Below the pieces are notes generated by a model. It had not been told where the DNA came from, searched no databases, and saw nothing but the letters and a program-made list of their open reading frames with translations. A DNA stretch of 64,000 nucleotides from the NCBI RefSeq assembly GCF_028435365.1, contig NZ_JAGTJJ010000008.1:62001-126000 (forward strand). The letters run 5' to 3'. The translations under genes were made by a program, and so were the position numbers. This DNA comes from Polyangium jinanense (lineage in GTDB: Bacteria > Myxococcota > Polyangia > Polyangiales > Polyangiaceae). Of this stretch, positions 27,409 to 34,913 are shown in pieces (position 1 is the first letter of the stretch; each line of letters starts with the position of its first letter).

Positions 27409-27445
27409 TGAAATAGAGTGAAATACCCTCCGTCCTTGCGGACGG
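27409..27445. promoter_or_regulatory. Promoter region of the CBASS operon: shared 16-mer plus short hairpin
   Basis: TGAAATAGAGTGAAAT (27409-27424) repeats the motif at 23070. It is followed by the inverted repeat CCGTCC-TTGC-GGACGG (27430-27445). Both sit in the 117-bp gap before the CD-NTase gene, where an operator or attenuator would be expected. Regulatory function is inferred. Confidence 0.45.
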
Positions 27446-27514
27446 GTGCGTCCCTCTTATCCTCGCCTCCCCGATACGTCGTGATTCGACGATGTCGTGG
27501 CCCTGGAGGGACCG

Positions 27515-28546
27515 ATGGGTAAGCTCAGCACCAAGAGCGCGTCGCATCGCGCGCTCACGCATTTCGTGGATTGGATCAAGCCGGAGGAGGCGACCGCGGA
27601 TGCGATCCGGACGCAGGCGGAGGACATTCGAAAGCGCATCAAGGCAAAGGCAGTCGAAGACGGCCTCGTCGTGCGCTCCACGCCGTGGTCCGGCTCTTTC
27701 GCCAAGAAAACGGGGCTCCGGCGCCACATGCGTGGCAACCACGAGGTCGAGGGGCAGGACGTCGACTTGCCGTTCGTCGTCTCCCCGCAAACCAAGGAGG
27801 GGGAGGGCATTCATACCCTCCTCGACAAGTTCGAGCGGTACGCGAAGGCCATTTACCCGAACACGCGGCGGAGCACGACGAAGAGCTCGATTTGCCTCGA
27901 TTTCAAGAGCAATAGCCTGTCGTACGACATCGTTCCCATGCTCGCCGTCGACGGGGACGACGAGGCGCAGGTGCTCCTGCGCGGCGACGGGGAGCGCAGG
28001 CTCACGTCGGTCCAGAAGCACATCGACTTCGTCACGATGCGCACCGCGGCGAGCAACCTCCTCGACGGCCGCGTCAAGTTCAACGAGGGCGTGCGCCTCG
28101 TCAAATGGTGGCGCGAGCTCCGCCAGTCGCAGAGCGACGTCCTCGACGAGGTGCCGACGATGCTCATCGATTTGCTGTGCGCCAAGGCCTTCGACGAGCA
28201 CAGCGTCGACGAGACGTACACGGAGACGTTGAGCCGCTGGTTCGGGCGGATTGCGCACATCGTTCGCCAGCGGAAGCGGGTGGATTTCAGCGACTTCAGG
28301 AACCCGGCGCTCACTCCGAGCAGCGGCCTCTGGACCGTGCTCGATCCGGTCAATCCGGAAAACAACGTCGTCCCCGCCTCCTGGACGAACATCAAGCTCC
28401 AGGAGCTCGCCGAATGGTTCGAGGAGGCCCGCGACGGAATGGCGCGGGTCATCGCGGCGGACCTGGCCGGCGACGACACGGCGGTCCGGGAGGAGCTCGT
28501 CGCGCTCTTCGGCAATGCCATCAAGGACCATGGGGAGGCGCCGTGA
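27515..28546 (+). CDS. CD-NTase (cGAS/DncV-like nucleotidyltransferase) of a CBASS system
   Basis: A 343-aa nucleotidyltransferase, first gene of the defence operon. The start ATG has GGAGGGACCG. The fold signature is complete: the G-S loop WSGSFAKKTGLR (60-69), metal-binding D82 and D84 in GQDVDLPFVV, and a third Asp, D138, in YDIVPML. The C-terminal part (about 180-340) is the helical OAS-like lid, with VRLVKWWRELR and DEVPTMLIDLLCAKAF. In known systems such enzymes make cyclic di- or trinucleotides after phage infection. The product here is not predictable by eye. The stop overlaps the HORMA start (GTGA). Confidence 0.9.
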   Translation: MGKLSTKSASHRALTHFVDWIKPEEATADAIRTQAEDIRKRIKAKAVEDGLVVRSTPWSGSFAKKTGLRRHMRGNHEVEGQDVDLPFVVSPQTKEGEGIHTLLDKFERYAKAIYPNTRRSTTKSSICLDFKSNSLSYDIVPMLAVDGDDEAQVLLRGDGERRLTSVQKHIDFVTMRTAASNLLDGRVKFNEGVRLVKWWRELRQSQSDVLDEVPTMLIDLLCAKAFDEHSVDETYTETLSRWFGRIAHIVRQRKRVDFSDFRNPALTPSSGLWTVLDPVNPENNVVPASWTNIKLQELAEWFEEARDGMARVIAADLAGDDTAVREELVALFGNAIKDHGEAP

Positions 28547-29037
28547 TCAAGAGCTATACCGCCTCGCACGCCAGCACGTTCACCGAGGCGCGGGCCCGCG
28601 CGGTCCTGCACAACGTCCTCGAGGATTTCATGCAAGTGGCAAACGCGGGCTTCGTCGCGCGCGAGACCATCAAGGAATGGTTCGACGAGCTGAGCTTCGC
28701 CGTGCTGCACAACGTGGTCAACAGCTTCCAGCTCCAGTTCATGCTGCCGGACGGAAGAAAGGACCGGGCGTTGCACTACGAGGTTCGAGACGACGGAACG
28801 GTGCCGGAAGGCTCCAAGGGCGGCGGATTCGATCTCTACGGTTTGCCCCGGAACACGCGCGTCATCTTGTGCGTCTCTTATCGAGGTGATGCGCCAAACC
28901 TCGACAAGGTGCTCGCCTGGTTGAGGGAGCGCGGGTGGGGTTCCGGCGGAAGCCTCGTCCAGGGGAACACCAGCCAGGATCGAGCATTCTCCAGGGACGG
29001 CTTCGGGTTTGTGCGCAGCAAGGTGGGTGATCTGTGA
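28543..29037 (+). CDS. cap7: Bacterial HORMA-domain protein (Cap7-like)
   Basis: A 164-aa protein starting at a GTG that overlaps the upstream stop by 4 bp. Sequence features fit the short bacterial HORMA family: an N-terminal helix (TFTEARARAVLHNVLEDFM), a central beta-meander (FQLQFMLPDGRKDRALHYEV) and the hydrophobic C-terminal seat-belt region. Identification rests mainly on length, pattern and its place between a CD-NTase and a TRIP13-like ATPase. In characterised type III CBASS, the HORMA protein binds a peptide in its closed form and switches on the CD-NTase. Only one HORMA gene is seen here. Confidence 0.75.
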   Translation: MIKSYTASHASTFTEARARAVLHNVLEDFMQVANAGFVARETIKEWFDELSFAVLHNVVNSFQLQFMLPDGRKDRALHYEVRDDGTVPEGSKGGGFDLYGLPRNTRVILCVSYRGDAPNLDKVLAWLRERGWGSGGSLVQGNTSQDRAFSRDGFGFVRSKVGDL

Positions 29038-29939
29038 CGACGAGCCTTCGACTGTCCGAGGTTTCCCACCCGTCCAAGGACGCCGCAGCCCGGTACGACG
29101 CGTTGATGGGCATCGACGGGTACAAGGAGCAATTGCTCGACGAGCTCTCGTTGTGGCTCGATGCGGCGCGGGTGGAGAAATGGCAAAAGACGCACCACCC
29201 GAAAGGTTTGCCCGGTGTCGGCACGTTCGGTTGGGGCTCACCGCTGATCCTCCTCTCCGGCGATGTCGGCTGCGGAAAAACGGCCTTGGCCACGTCCGTC
29301 GGGACGCCGCTCGCGCGGGAGCTCGATCGGAAGGTCATCGCCATGGAGACGCCGTCGGACATTCGCGGTCACGGGCTCGTGGGCGAACTCTCCACACGGA
29401 TCACCGATGCATTCAGCCAGGCGCGCGCGAGAGCCAAGCACGTTGGATGCGGGCTCTTGGTCATCGACGAGGCGGACGACCTCGCGACCGCCCGCGACCA
29501 GATGCATGCGCACCACGAGGACCGGGCAGGCGTGAATGCCCTGATCAAGGAGGTCGACGCGATCGGACGCGAGAGGACCCCGCTCGCCGTCCTCTTGATC
29601 ACGAATCGGTCGAGCGCGCTGGATCCCGCCGTCATGCGGCGCGCGTCGTTGCATCTCCGGTTTGGCCGACCAAATGCCACGCAGCGACGCGCCCTTCTGG
29701 AGCGGCTGCTCATGGGGACACGGGCGACGGAGGATGAGCTCGAAACGCTCGTGGAAGCGACGAGCGCACGCCGAGGCGTACCGTTCAGCTTTTCCGACCT
29801 CACCATGCGCCTCGGGCGATCGGCCCTGCGACAGGCTTGGCGTTGCGATTGTCCGTTTGGAGCGGCCGTGCTCCTGGAAGCGCTCGTACATATCGAACCA
29901 TCCCCGCTCGTGACCCGAGAGGAACGTACCGATGCCTGA
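29034..29939 (+). CDS. cap6: TRIP13/Pch2-like AAA+ ATPase (Cap6-like)
   Basis: A 301-aa AAA+ ATPase. The GTG start overlaps the HORMA stop by 4 bp. Walker A is GDVGCGKT (76-83), Walker B LLVIDEAD (141-148), the sensor-1 Asn lies in LLITNRSSALDPAVMRR, and arginine-finger candidates follow there. Compared with eukaryotic TRIP13 it is short and lacks a long N-terminal domain, as in bacterial Cap6. In known systems it opens the HORMA protein and so restrains or resets the alarm. Its end overlaps the next gene by 8 bp, supporting one operon. Confidence 0.88.
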   Translation: MTTSLRLSEVSHPSKDAAARYDALMGIDGYKEQLLDELSLWLDAARVEKWQKTHHPKGLPGVGTFGWGSPLILLSGDVGCGKTALATSVGTPLARELDRKVIAMETPSDIRGHGLVGELSTRITDAFSQARARAKHVGCGLLVIDEADDLATARDQMHAHHEDRAGVNALIKEVDAIGRERTPLAVLLITNRSSALDPAVMRRASLHLRFGRPNATQRRALLERLLMGTRATEDELETLVEATSARRGVPFSFSDLTMRLGRSALRQAWRCDCPFGAAVLLEALVHIEPSPLVTREERTDA

Positions 29940-31029
29940 TCCCAATCGCCTCCTCGTCGTTACGCAACCCGTGCTTGGCGCCATCGGGCCCGAGGAGATC
30001 AAGAGGACCCTTCCGAGGTCGCAGAGCGCGGCCGGGTGGGACTCCGCAGAAGTTGCGCCGATTCGCGCGACGCTCGGGGATTCCTACGAGCTCGACTGGT
30101 CGGCCCTACAGGCCGAGCAGGAGCGGCTCTTCGACGAGACCCTGAAACCCCAGCTCGCAGGGCGAAAAGGGTTTGCCTACTTCGGGTTCGCTCCGATCCC
30201 ACTCGCGATTCATCTGGGGTACCTGGTCGAAAATCGATTCGAGATCGACCTCTACCAGCTCAACCATTCCAAGTCGAAGTGGGTCAACACTCCGGACAAA
30301 CCATCCCCGAAGCGGAGCGCGCTCAAGCCGATGCAACTCCCGGAGCACGGGTCCACGGACAAGGGCCCGATCGTGATCCGCGTCTCCACGTCGGCCCGGA
30401 TCTCGCCCGAAGAGACGGCCGAGATCGTTCCGCGGAGCCTTTTCGATCTCGATATTGCACTCGTCGAGCCTCACCCCGACGCCCTGGAGACGGGTGGCAC
30501 CCTGGCCGAGGTGGTCGAGGCGTTCAACCTCGGGATCGCGCGCCTCCGAGCGCTCTTCCCCAACCGCACGGCGATCCACCTTTTCACCGCCGTTCCGGTG
30601 GGCCTCGCATTCAGGCTCGGGACGCTGATCAACCCCACCATGTATCGGGGCGTGGTGACTTATCAGTATGCCGTGAAGAAGTCGCCGCGCTATCAGCGAG
30701 CAATCGTGCTCGCGGACGACGGCTTGCGCGAAGAGCCGTTCCTCGACGACGCAGAATACGATTGGAAAAAGGCCACCGCGGTCGATTTTTTCGTGACGAT
30801 GGTGAAGGCCTACGGTGGGGCGCCGATGGCTGATCTGATCCTGGCGCGCAGCGGGGTCGATCGGTCCCACCTCAACGTCAACCACACGCCGCGGGACTAT
30901 TGGAAAGCAGCGCTCGAGGTGGCTGCGCGCGGCAGTCGCCTCCGCGCGCTCGTGCAACATGCCCTCGAGGATCCGGACATCACCGCCCATCATCGAGAGA
31001 TCAAACGACTCGCGAGCGGCACCCCTTGA
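29932..31029 (+). CDS. SAVED-domain cyclic-nucleotide sensor with C-terminal EAD1-like domain
   Basis: A 365-aa protein; the ATG has AGAGGAACGTACC. Residues about 1-265 are a SAVED domain, a pseudo-dimer of two CARF-like halves. The first carries KGFAYFGFAPIPLAIHLGYL (79-98), the second TAIHLFTAVPVGLAFRLGTL (213-232). The last 95 residues (about 269-361, FLDDAEYDWKKATAVDFF, then PRDYWKAALEVAARG) match the first 95 residues of the next gene's product almost position for position; this is an EAD1-like effector-associated domain. There is no nuclease or other effector in this protein. It should therefore bind the CD-NTase product and pass the signal on by EAD1-EAD1 contact. Confidence 0.85.
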   Translation: MPDPNRLLVVTQPVLGAIGPEEIKRTLPRSQSAAGWDSAEVAPIRATLGDSYELDWSALQAEQERLFDETLKPQLAGRKGFAYFGFAPIPLAIHLGYLVENRFEIDLYQLNHSKSKWVNTPDKPSPKRSALKPMQLPEHGSTDKGPIVIRVSTSARISPEETAEIVPRSLFDLDIALVEPHPDALETGGTLAEVVEAFNLGIARLRALFPNRTAIHLFTAVPVGLAFRLGTLINPTMYRGVVTYQYAVKKSPRYQRAIVLADDGLREEPFLDDAEYDWKKATAVDFFVTMVKAYGGAPMADLILARSGVDRSHLNVNHTPRDYWKAALEVAARGSRLRALVQHALEDPDITAHHREIKRLASGTP

Positions 31030-31049
31030 ACCTAGATGGAGACCCCCCA

Positions 31050-32087
31050 ATGACCAAGCCCTCAGCCCATTTCCTCGACGGCGCCGAATACGACTGGAGT
31101 AAACCCGAAGCCGTCGAGCTCTACGAGATCCTGGTTCGCGCCTATGGCACGGATCGCAGCATGATCGACCGATCCGGCATTGACAGGCACCGCATCAATT
31201 TCAAGCAGTCGCCACGCGACATCTGGAAGGAGGCGCTCGAAGCTGCCGCGGCCGAAGGCCACACGCGAAAGCTCGCGCAGAATGCCAGAAATGACCGCTC
31301 GATCACCGCCTACCACCGCCGGCTCGATCGCCTCCTCGGCCCGCATCCGGCACCCATAGAAGCCGCCCCCCCGGCAAACGCGCGCATCGTGTGGAGCGGA
31401 CAGGAGGTCATCACCGGGAAGCAGCCGACCTTCCTGGAAATGTCTTTCTTCCACGAGGGCCTGCGAATCGCACCCTCGGTCGTACGACTCAGCACGACGA
31501 GCCAAGACGACCATTCCGCGTTCGGCTCAGGCTTCCTGATCGCTCCGAATACGATCTTGACGAACCATCATGTGCTTTACGCGAGCGGTCGGCCGATGAA
31601 GGAAGTCGACATCTGGTTCAACTTCGAGCTTGACGCTTCAGGCCGACCCCTCGTCGTCGACAAATACGAAGGCGACGTCTCGACCATCCAGGGCGAAGAA
31701 GCCGACGATTGGGCCATCCTCAAGCCGAAGAAACCCTTCAAGGACACCTACAAGCCGCTGAACGTTCATCCATCCAAACCCGTGACGCGCGGCGATTTCG
31801 TCTACATCGTCCAGCATCCCGGGGGTCAGCTGAAGAAAATCGGGCTCGTACACAACGAGGTCGTGCACGTCGATCAATCCCGGGTCCAATACCTCACGGA
31901 CACCCTGCCCGGCTCCTCCGGCTCGCCCGTTTGCAACGAGCTCTGGCAAGTGGTCGCCTTGCACGCGCAGGGCATCAAGGGCGATCCAACCAAGGGACCC
32001 CTCTACAAGAACGAAGGCATCCGCATCGATCGAGTCGTCGAAGCGCTCACGGCCCGCGGCATCCTCGATCCGCGCGCCCAGCCGTGA
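31050..32087 (+). CDS. EAD1-like domain fused to a trypsin-like serine protease (candidate CBASS effector)
   Basis: A 345-aa protein starting 20 bp after the SAVED gene, with ribosome site GGAGACCCCCCA. Residues about 6-98 form an EAD1-like domain (FLDGAEYDWSKPEAVELY, then PRDIWKEALEAAAAEG). Residues about 125-340 are a trypsin-like fold: catalytic H174 in ILTNHHVLY, D220 in DDWAILKP and S290 in LPGSSGSPV. There is no signal peptide, so it acts in the cytoplasm. By the matching EAD it should be recruited or clustered by the SAVED sensor. Its substrate is unknown; it could kill the cell by broad proteolysis or cut and activate another protein. Confidence 0.88.
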   Translation: MTKPSAHFLDGAEYDWSKPEAVELYEILVRAYGTDRSMIDRSGIDRHRINFKQSPRDIWKEALEAAAAEGHTRKLAQNARNDRSITAYHRRLDRLLGPHPAPIEAAPPANARIVWSGQEVITGKQPTFLEMSFFHEGLRIAPSVVRLSTTSQDDHSAFGSGFLIAPNTILTNHHVLYASGRPMKEVDIWFNFELDASGRPLVVDKYEGDVSTIQGEEADDWAILKPKKPFKDTYKPLNVHPSKPVTRGDFVYIVQHPGGQLKKIGLVHNEVVHVDQSRVQYLTDTLPGSSGSPVCNELWQVVALHAQGIKGDPTKGPLYKNEGIRIDRVVEALTARGILDPRAQP

Positions 32088-32093
32088 CGTCCT

Positions 32094-32426
32094 TCACTCT
32101 CTCGACCCCGCCCCCGGCAGCACCAAATAATCCGCCACGGACTCCAGCCGGATCTCCGGAAACCGCTCTGCCACCGCGCTCCGCATCTGCTCCGCGTCGG
32201 CCGGATCTTCCGCCTCCGCGAACGCCTTCTGCCTCGCCGCGTCGCTCGGCCAGTGCGCGTATCCGTAGAAGAGCCCGTCCGATCCACGGTGCAGCCGCGA
32301 CCCGAACGAGCCCTTCTCCCGGTAATGCGCCGTGATCCGCGACCATGCCTCGATGAACGCCTCCTCCCTCCCGGGATGAAGCCTCCACCGATACAGCACC
32401 ACGAATCCCGGCCCGGGACCGCTCAT
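32094..32426 (-). CDS. ABM/dimeric alpha-beta barrel domain protein
   Basis: A 110-aa single-domain protein of the antibiotic-biosynthesis-monooxygenase-like (dimeric ferredoxin-like) fold: VVLYRWRLHPGREEAFIEAW, HRGSDGLFYGYAHWPSDAAR and a C-terminal VADYLVL strand. It starts 6 bp after the stop of the isopropylmalate-type dehydrogenase and is probably co-transcribed. Small ABM proteins include heme-degrading and quinol-oxidising enzymes and many of unknown role. It converges on the island's protease gene with a 6-bp gap. Confidence 0.75.
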   Translation of the reverse strand: MSGPGPGFVVLYRWRLHPGREEAFIEAWSRITAHYREKGSFGSRLHRGSDGLFYGYAHWPSDAARQKAFAEAEDPADAEQMRSAVAERFPEIRLESVADYLVLPGAGSRE

Positions 32427-32432
32427 CCTGCC

Positions 32433-33512
32433 CTACAGCTCCTTCGCCACCCGCTCCCGCACCCACGCCGCCGCCGCGCGTGTGCCGAGCGTCCCGCCCA
32501 CGTCCACGGTGCAGGCCTTCTCCTCGATCGCCGCCGCAACCACCCGCTCGATCCGCGTCTCCTCGTCCGGCCATCCCAGGTGCGTGAGCATCATGCCCAC
32601 CGTCAGGATCGCCGCGAACGGGTTCGCGATGTCCTTGCCCGCGAGCGGCGGCGCCGAGCCGTGCACCGGCTCGAACATCGCCACGCGCGTCGGGTCGGAC
32701 GCGTGCACGTTCGCGCTCGCCGCCATCCCGAGGCCGCCTTGCAGCGCTGCGCCGAGGTCGGTCACGATGTCGCCGAAGAGGTTGTTCATGACGAGCACCT
32801 CGAACTGCGACGGGTCCTGGATCATGAGCAGGCAGAGCGCGTCCACGTAGAGGTGCCGCGACTCGATCTCCGGATACTCGCGCCGCACCTCGTCGAACAC
32901 GCGCAGCCAGAGCTCGTGCGCGTGGCGCATCGCGTTCGACTTGTCCGCCATGCACACGCGCTTCTTGCCCGTGCGCTTGGCGAACTCGAACGCCGCGCGC
33001 ACGATCCGCTCGACGCCCTTGCGCGTGTTGAGGTCCTCGTTGATCGCGACCTCGTCCGGCGTGCCGCGCTTGAACTGACCGCCCATGCCGACGTAGACAC
33101 CCTCGGTGTTCTCGCGGAACACCACCATGTCCACGTCCTTCGCGCCTCGACCCTTGAGCGGCACCAGGCGATCGGACAGCGCCTTCACGGGCCGCACGTT
33201 CGCGTAGAGGTCGAAGCCGAAGCGCATGCCGAAGAGGATGTCCCGCGCGTGCTCCAGACCGGGCACGCGCGGGTCTCCCAGCGCGCCGAGAAGGACCGCG
33301 GCGCACTCGCGCTGCACCGCGATCTGGATCTCCTTCGGGAACGTCACGCCGTCGCGCAGGTAGCGATCGGCGCCCAGGTCGAGCTCCCAGAGATCGAGCG
33401 GCAAGCCCGCCTTGTCTCGGTAGATCTCGAGCAGGAGCTTCGCCTCGTGCGTGACGCTCGGCCCGATCCCGTCTCCCCCGATGATGGCGATCTTCTTGCG
33501 CTGCGATCCCAC
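32433..33512 (-). CDS. leuB: 3-isopropylmalate dehydrogenase-type (isocitrate/isopropylmalate dehydrogenase family)
   Basis: A 359-aa beta-decarboxylating dehydrogenase. Blocks seen: IAIIGGDGIGPSV at the start, FRENTEGVYVGMGG, the metal-binding region around DALCLLMIQDPSQFEVLVMNNLFGDI and EPVHGSAPPLAGKDIANP. The GTG start has GGAGAG just upstream. The family includes LeuB (leucine synthesis), isocitrate, homoisocitrate and tartrate dehydrogenases. LeuB is the default given size and motifs, but no leuA/C/D gene is adjacent, so specificity is not proven. Confidence 0.8.
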   Translation of the reverse strand: MGSQRKKIAIIGGDGIGPSVTHEAKLLLEIYRDKAGLPLDLWELDLGADRYLRDGVTFPKEIQIAVQRECAAVLLGALGDPRVPGLEHARDILFGMRFGFDLYANVRPVKALSDRLVPLKGRGAKDVDMVVFRENTEGVYVGMGGQFKRGTPDEVAINEDLNTRKGVERIVRAAFEFAKRTGKKRVCMADKSNAMRHAHELWLRVFDEVRREYPEIESRHLYVDALCLLMIQDPSQFEVLVMNNLFGDIVTDLGAALQGGLGMAASANVHASDPTRVAMFEPVHGSAPPLAGKDIANPFAAILTVGMMLTHLGWPDEETRIERVVAAAIEEKACTVDVGGTLGTRAAAAWVRERVAKEL

Positions 33513-33639
33513 GGCTCTCCCTTTCTCGTCCCGAGGGGGACGCCTCGCGTCCCCCTCTCGTCCAGGCGAAGCCCGGCCCATTCACCCCCCCGAGGGAAGA
33601 TCGCTTCGCGATCTTCCGCGCGATGCGCTCGGCTTCCGA

Positions 33640-34752
33640 TCAGCCGAGCGCGCGCTCCACCGGCACGTACTCGAGGTTGTGCGCCTGCGCGACCGGCCCG
33701 TACGTCACCGCGCCGCCGAACGTGTTCACGCCGAGCAGCACCGCGCGATCCGCGCGCGCCGCCGCCGCCACGCCCTTGTCCGCGATCGCGAGGCCGTACT
33801 GCAGCGTCGTGTTCGTCAGCGCCCACGTGCTCGTGTGGCTCACCGCGCCCGGCATGTTCGCCACGCAGTAGTGCACGACGCCGTGCACCTCGTAGGTGGG
33901 GTTGTCGTGCGTCGTCGGCCGGCACGTCTCGATGCAGCCGCCCTGATCCACGGCCACGTCGACCACCACGCTGCCCGTCTCCATCTCGGAGATGAGCTTC
34001 TCGGTCACGAGCTTCGGCGCCTTCGCGCCCGTCACGAGCACCGCGCCGATCACGAGGTCCGCGCGCGACACGCACGCCTCGATGTTGTCCGCGTTCGAGT
34101 AGAGCGTCTCGATCGCCCCGCCGAACACGTCCTCGAGGTACTCCATCGTCTGGCCGCGCACGTCGAGCACGGTCACCTGCGCGCCCATGCCGACCGCGAT
34201 CGTCGCGGCGTTCTTGCCGACGACGCCGCCGCCGAGGATCACCACGCGCCCGCGCCGCGTGCCGGGCACGCCGCCGAGCAGGATGCCCTTGCCGCCGTGC
34301 TCCTTCTGCAAGCACGCCGCGCCCACCTGCACGGCCATGCGGCCGGCGACCTCGCTCATCGGCCGCAGCAGCGGGAGCGACCCGTCCGGCAGCTCGATCG
34401 TCTCGTACGCCACGCCCGCGACGCCCGTCTGGGCGAGCTTCTTCGTGAGCTCGGGCTCGGCGGCGAGGTGCAGGTACGTGTAGATGATGAGGTCTTTCCG
34501 GAAGAACCCGTACTCGGCGGGGAGCGGCTCCTTCACCTTCACGACCATCTCGGCGCTCCAGGCGTCGGCGGCCGTCGGCACCATCGTCGCGCCTGCGCGC
34601 ACGTAGGCCTCGTCCTTGATGCCGCTGCCTTCGCCGGCGCCCTGCTGCACGAGTACCTTGTGCCCGCGGCCCACGAAGGCGCGAACGCCCGCCGGGGTCA
34701 TCCCGACGCGATACTCCCTGGTCTTGATCTCCTTCGGAACTCCGATGAGCAC
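33640..34752 (-). CDS. ald: Alanine dehydrogenase
   Basis: A 370-aa protein, the usual Ald length. It makes pyruvate and ammonia from L-alanine with NAD, or the reverse. Seen: [18 protein letters not shown], the substrate-binding lysine in VVKVKEPLP, catalytic His in [12 protein letters not shown], the NAD-binding [10 protein letters not shown] and the late block [16 protein letters not shown]. The start is the GTG preceded by GGAGGAAGCATC. It is a single-gene unit; a 127-bp gap separates it from the dehydrogenase gene. Confidence 0.95.
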   Translation of the reverse strand: MLIGVPKEIKTREYRVGMTPAGVRAFVGRGHKVLVQQGAGEGSGIKDEAYVRAGATMVPTAADAWSAEMVVKVKEPLPAEYGFFRKDLIIYTYLHLAAEPELTKKLAQTGVAGVAYETIELPDGSLPLLRPMSEVAGRMAVQVGAACLQKEHGGKGILLGGVPGTRRGRVVILGGGVVGKNAATIAVGMGAQVTVLDVRGQTMEYLEDVFGGAIETLYSNADNIEACVSRADLVIGAVLVTGAKAPKLVTEKLISEMETGSVVVDVAVDQGGCIETCRPTTHDNPTYEVHGVVHYCVANMPGAVSHTSTWALTNTTLQYGLAIADKGVAAAARADRAVLLGVNTFGGAVTYGPVAQAHNLEYVPVERALG

Positions 34753-34913
34753 GATGCTTCCTCCCGACTTGGTCGACGCTTGGGCGCCGCGATGGGCGCG
34801 CGCGACCATAGCAGAAGGAACGGCACGTGGAGCCAGTTCCGCAAACGACGCGATGCGGCGGTCGTGGCGACTTTCCAGGGATTTAGCGCGGTGCGCGGAA
34901 GCGCCGCGTCAGA

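Noticed and set aside
26009..28531. 840-codon minus-strand frame crossing the kinase, FHA and CD-NTase genes
   Set aside because: It runs antisense to the FHA and CD-NTase genes; only its tail matches the kinase region out of frame.
29932..31029. SAVED protein as a nuclease or protease by itself (Cap4, Cap5 or CalpL type)
   Set aside because: No restriction-type, HNH or Lon-type motif is present; the only extra domain is the EAD1-like C-terminus.
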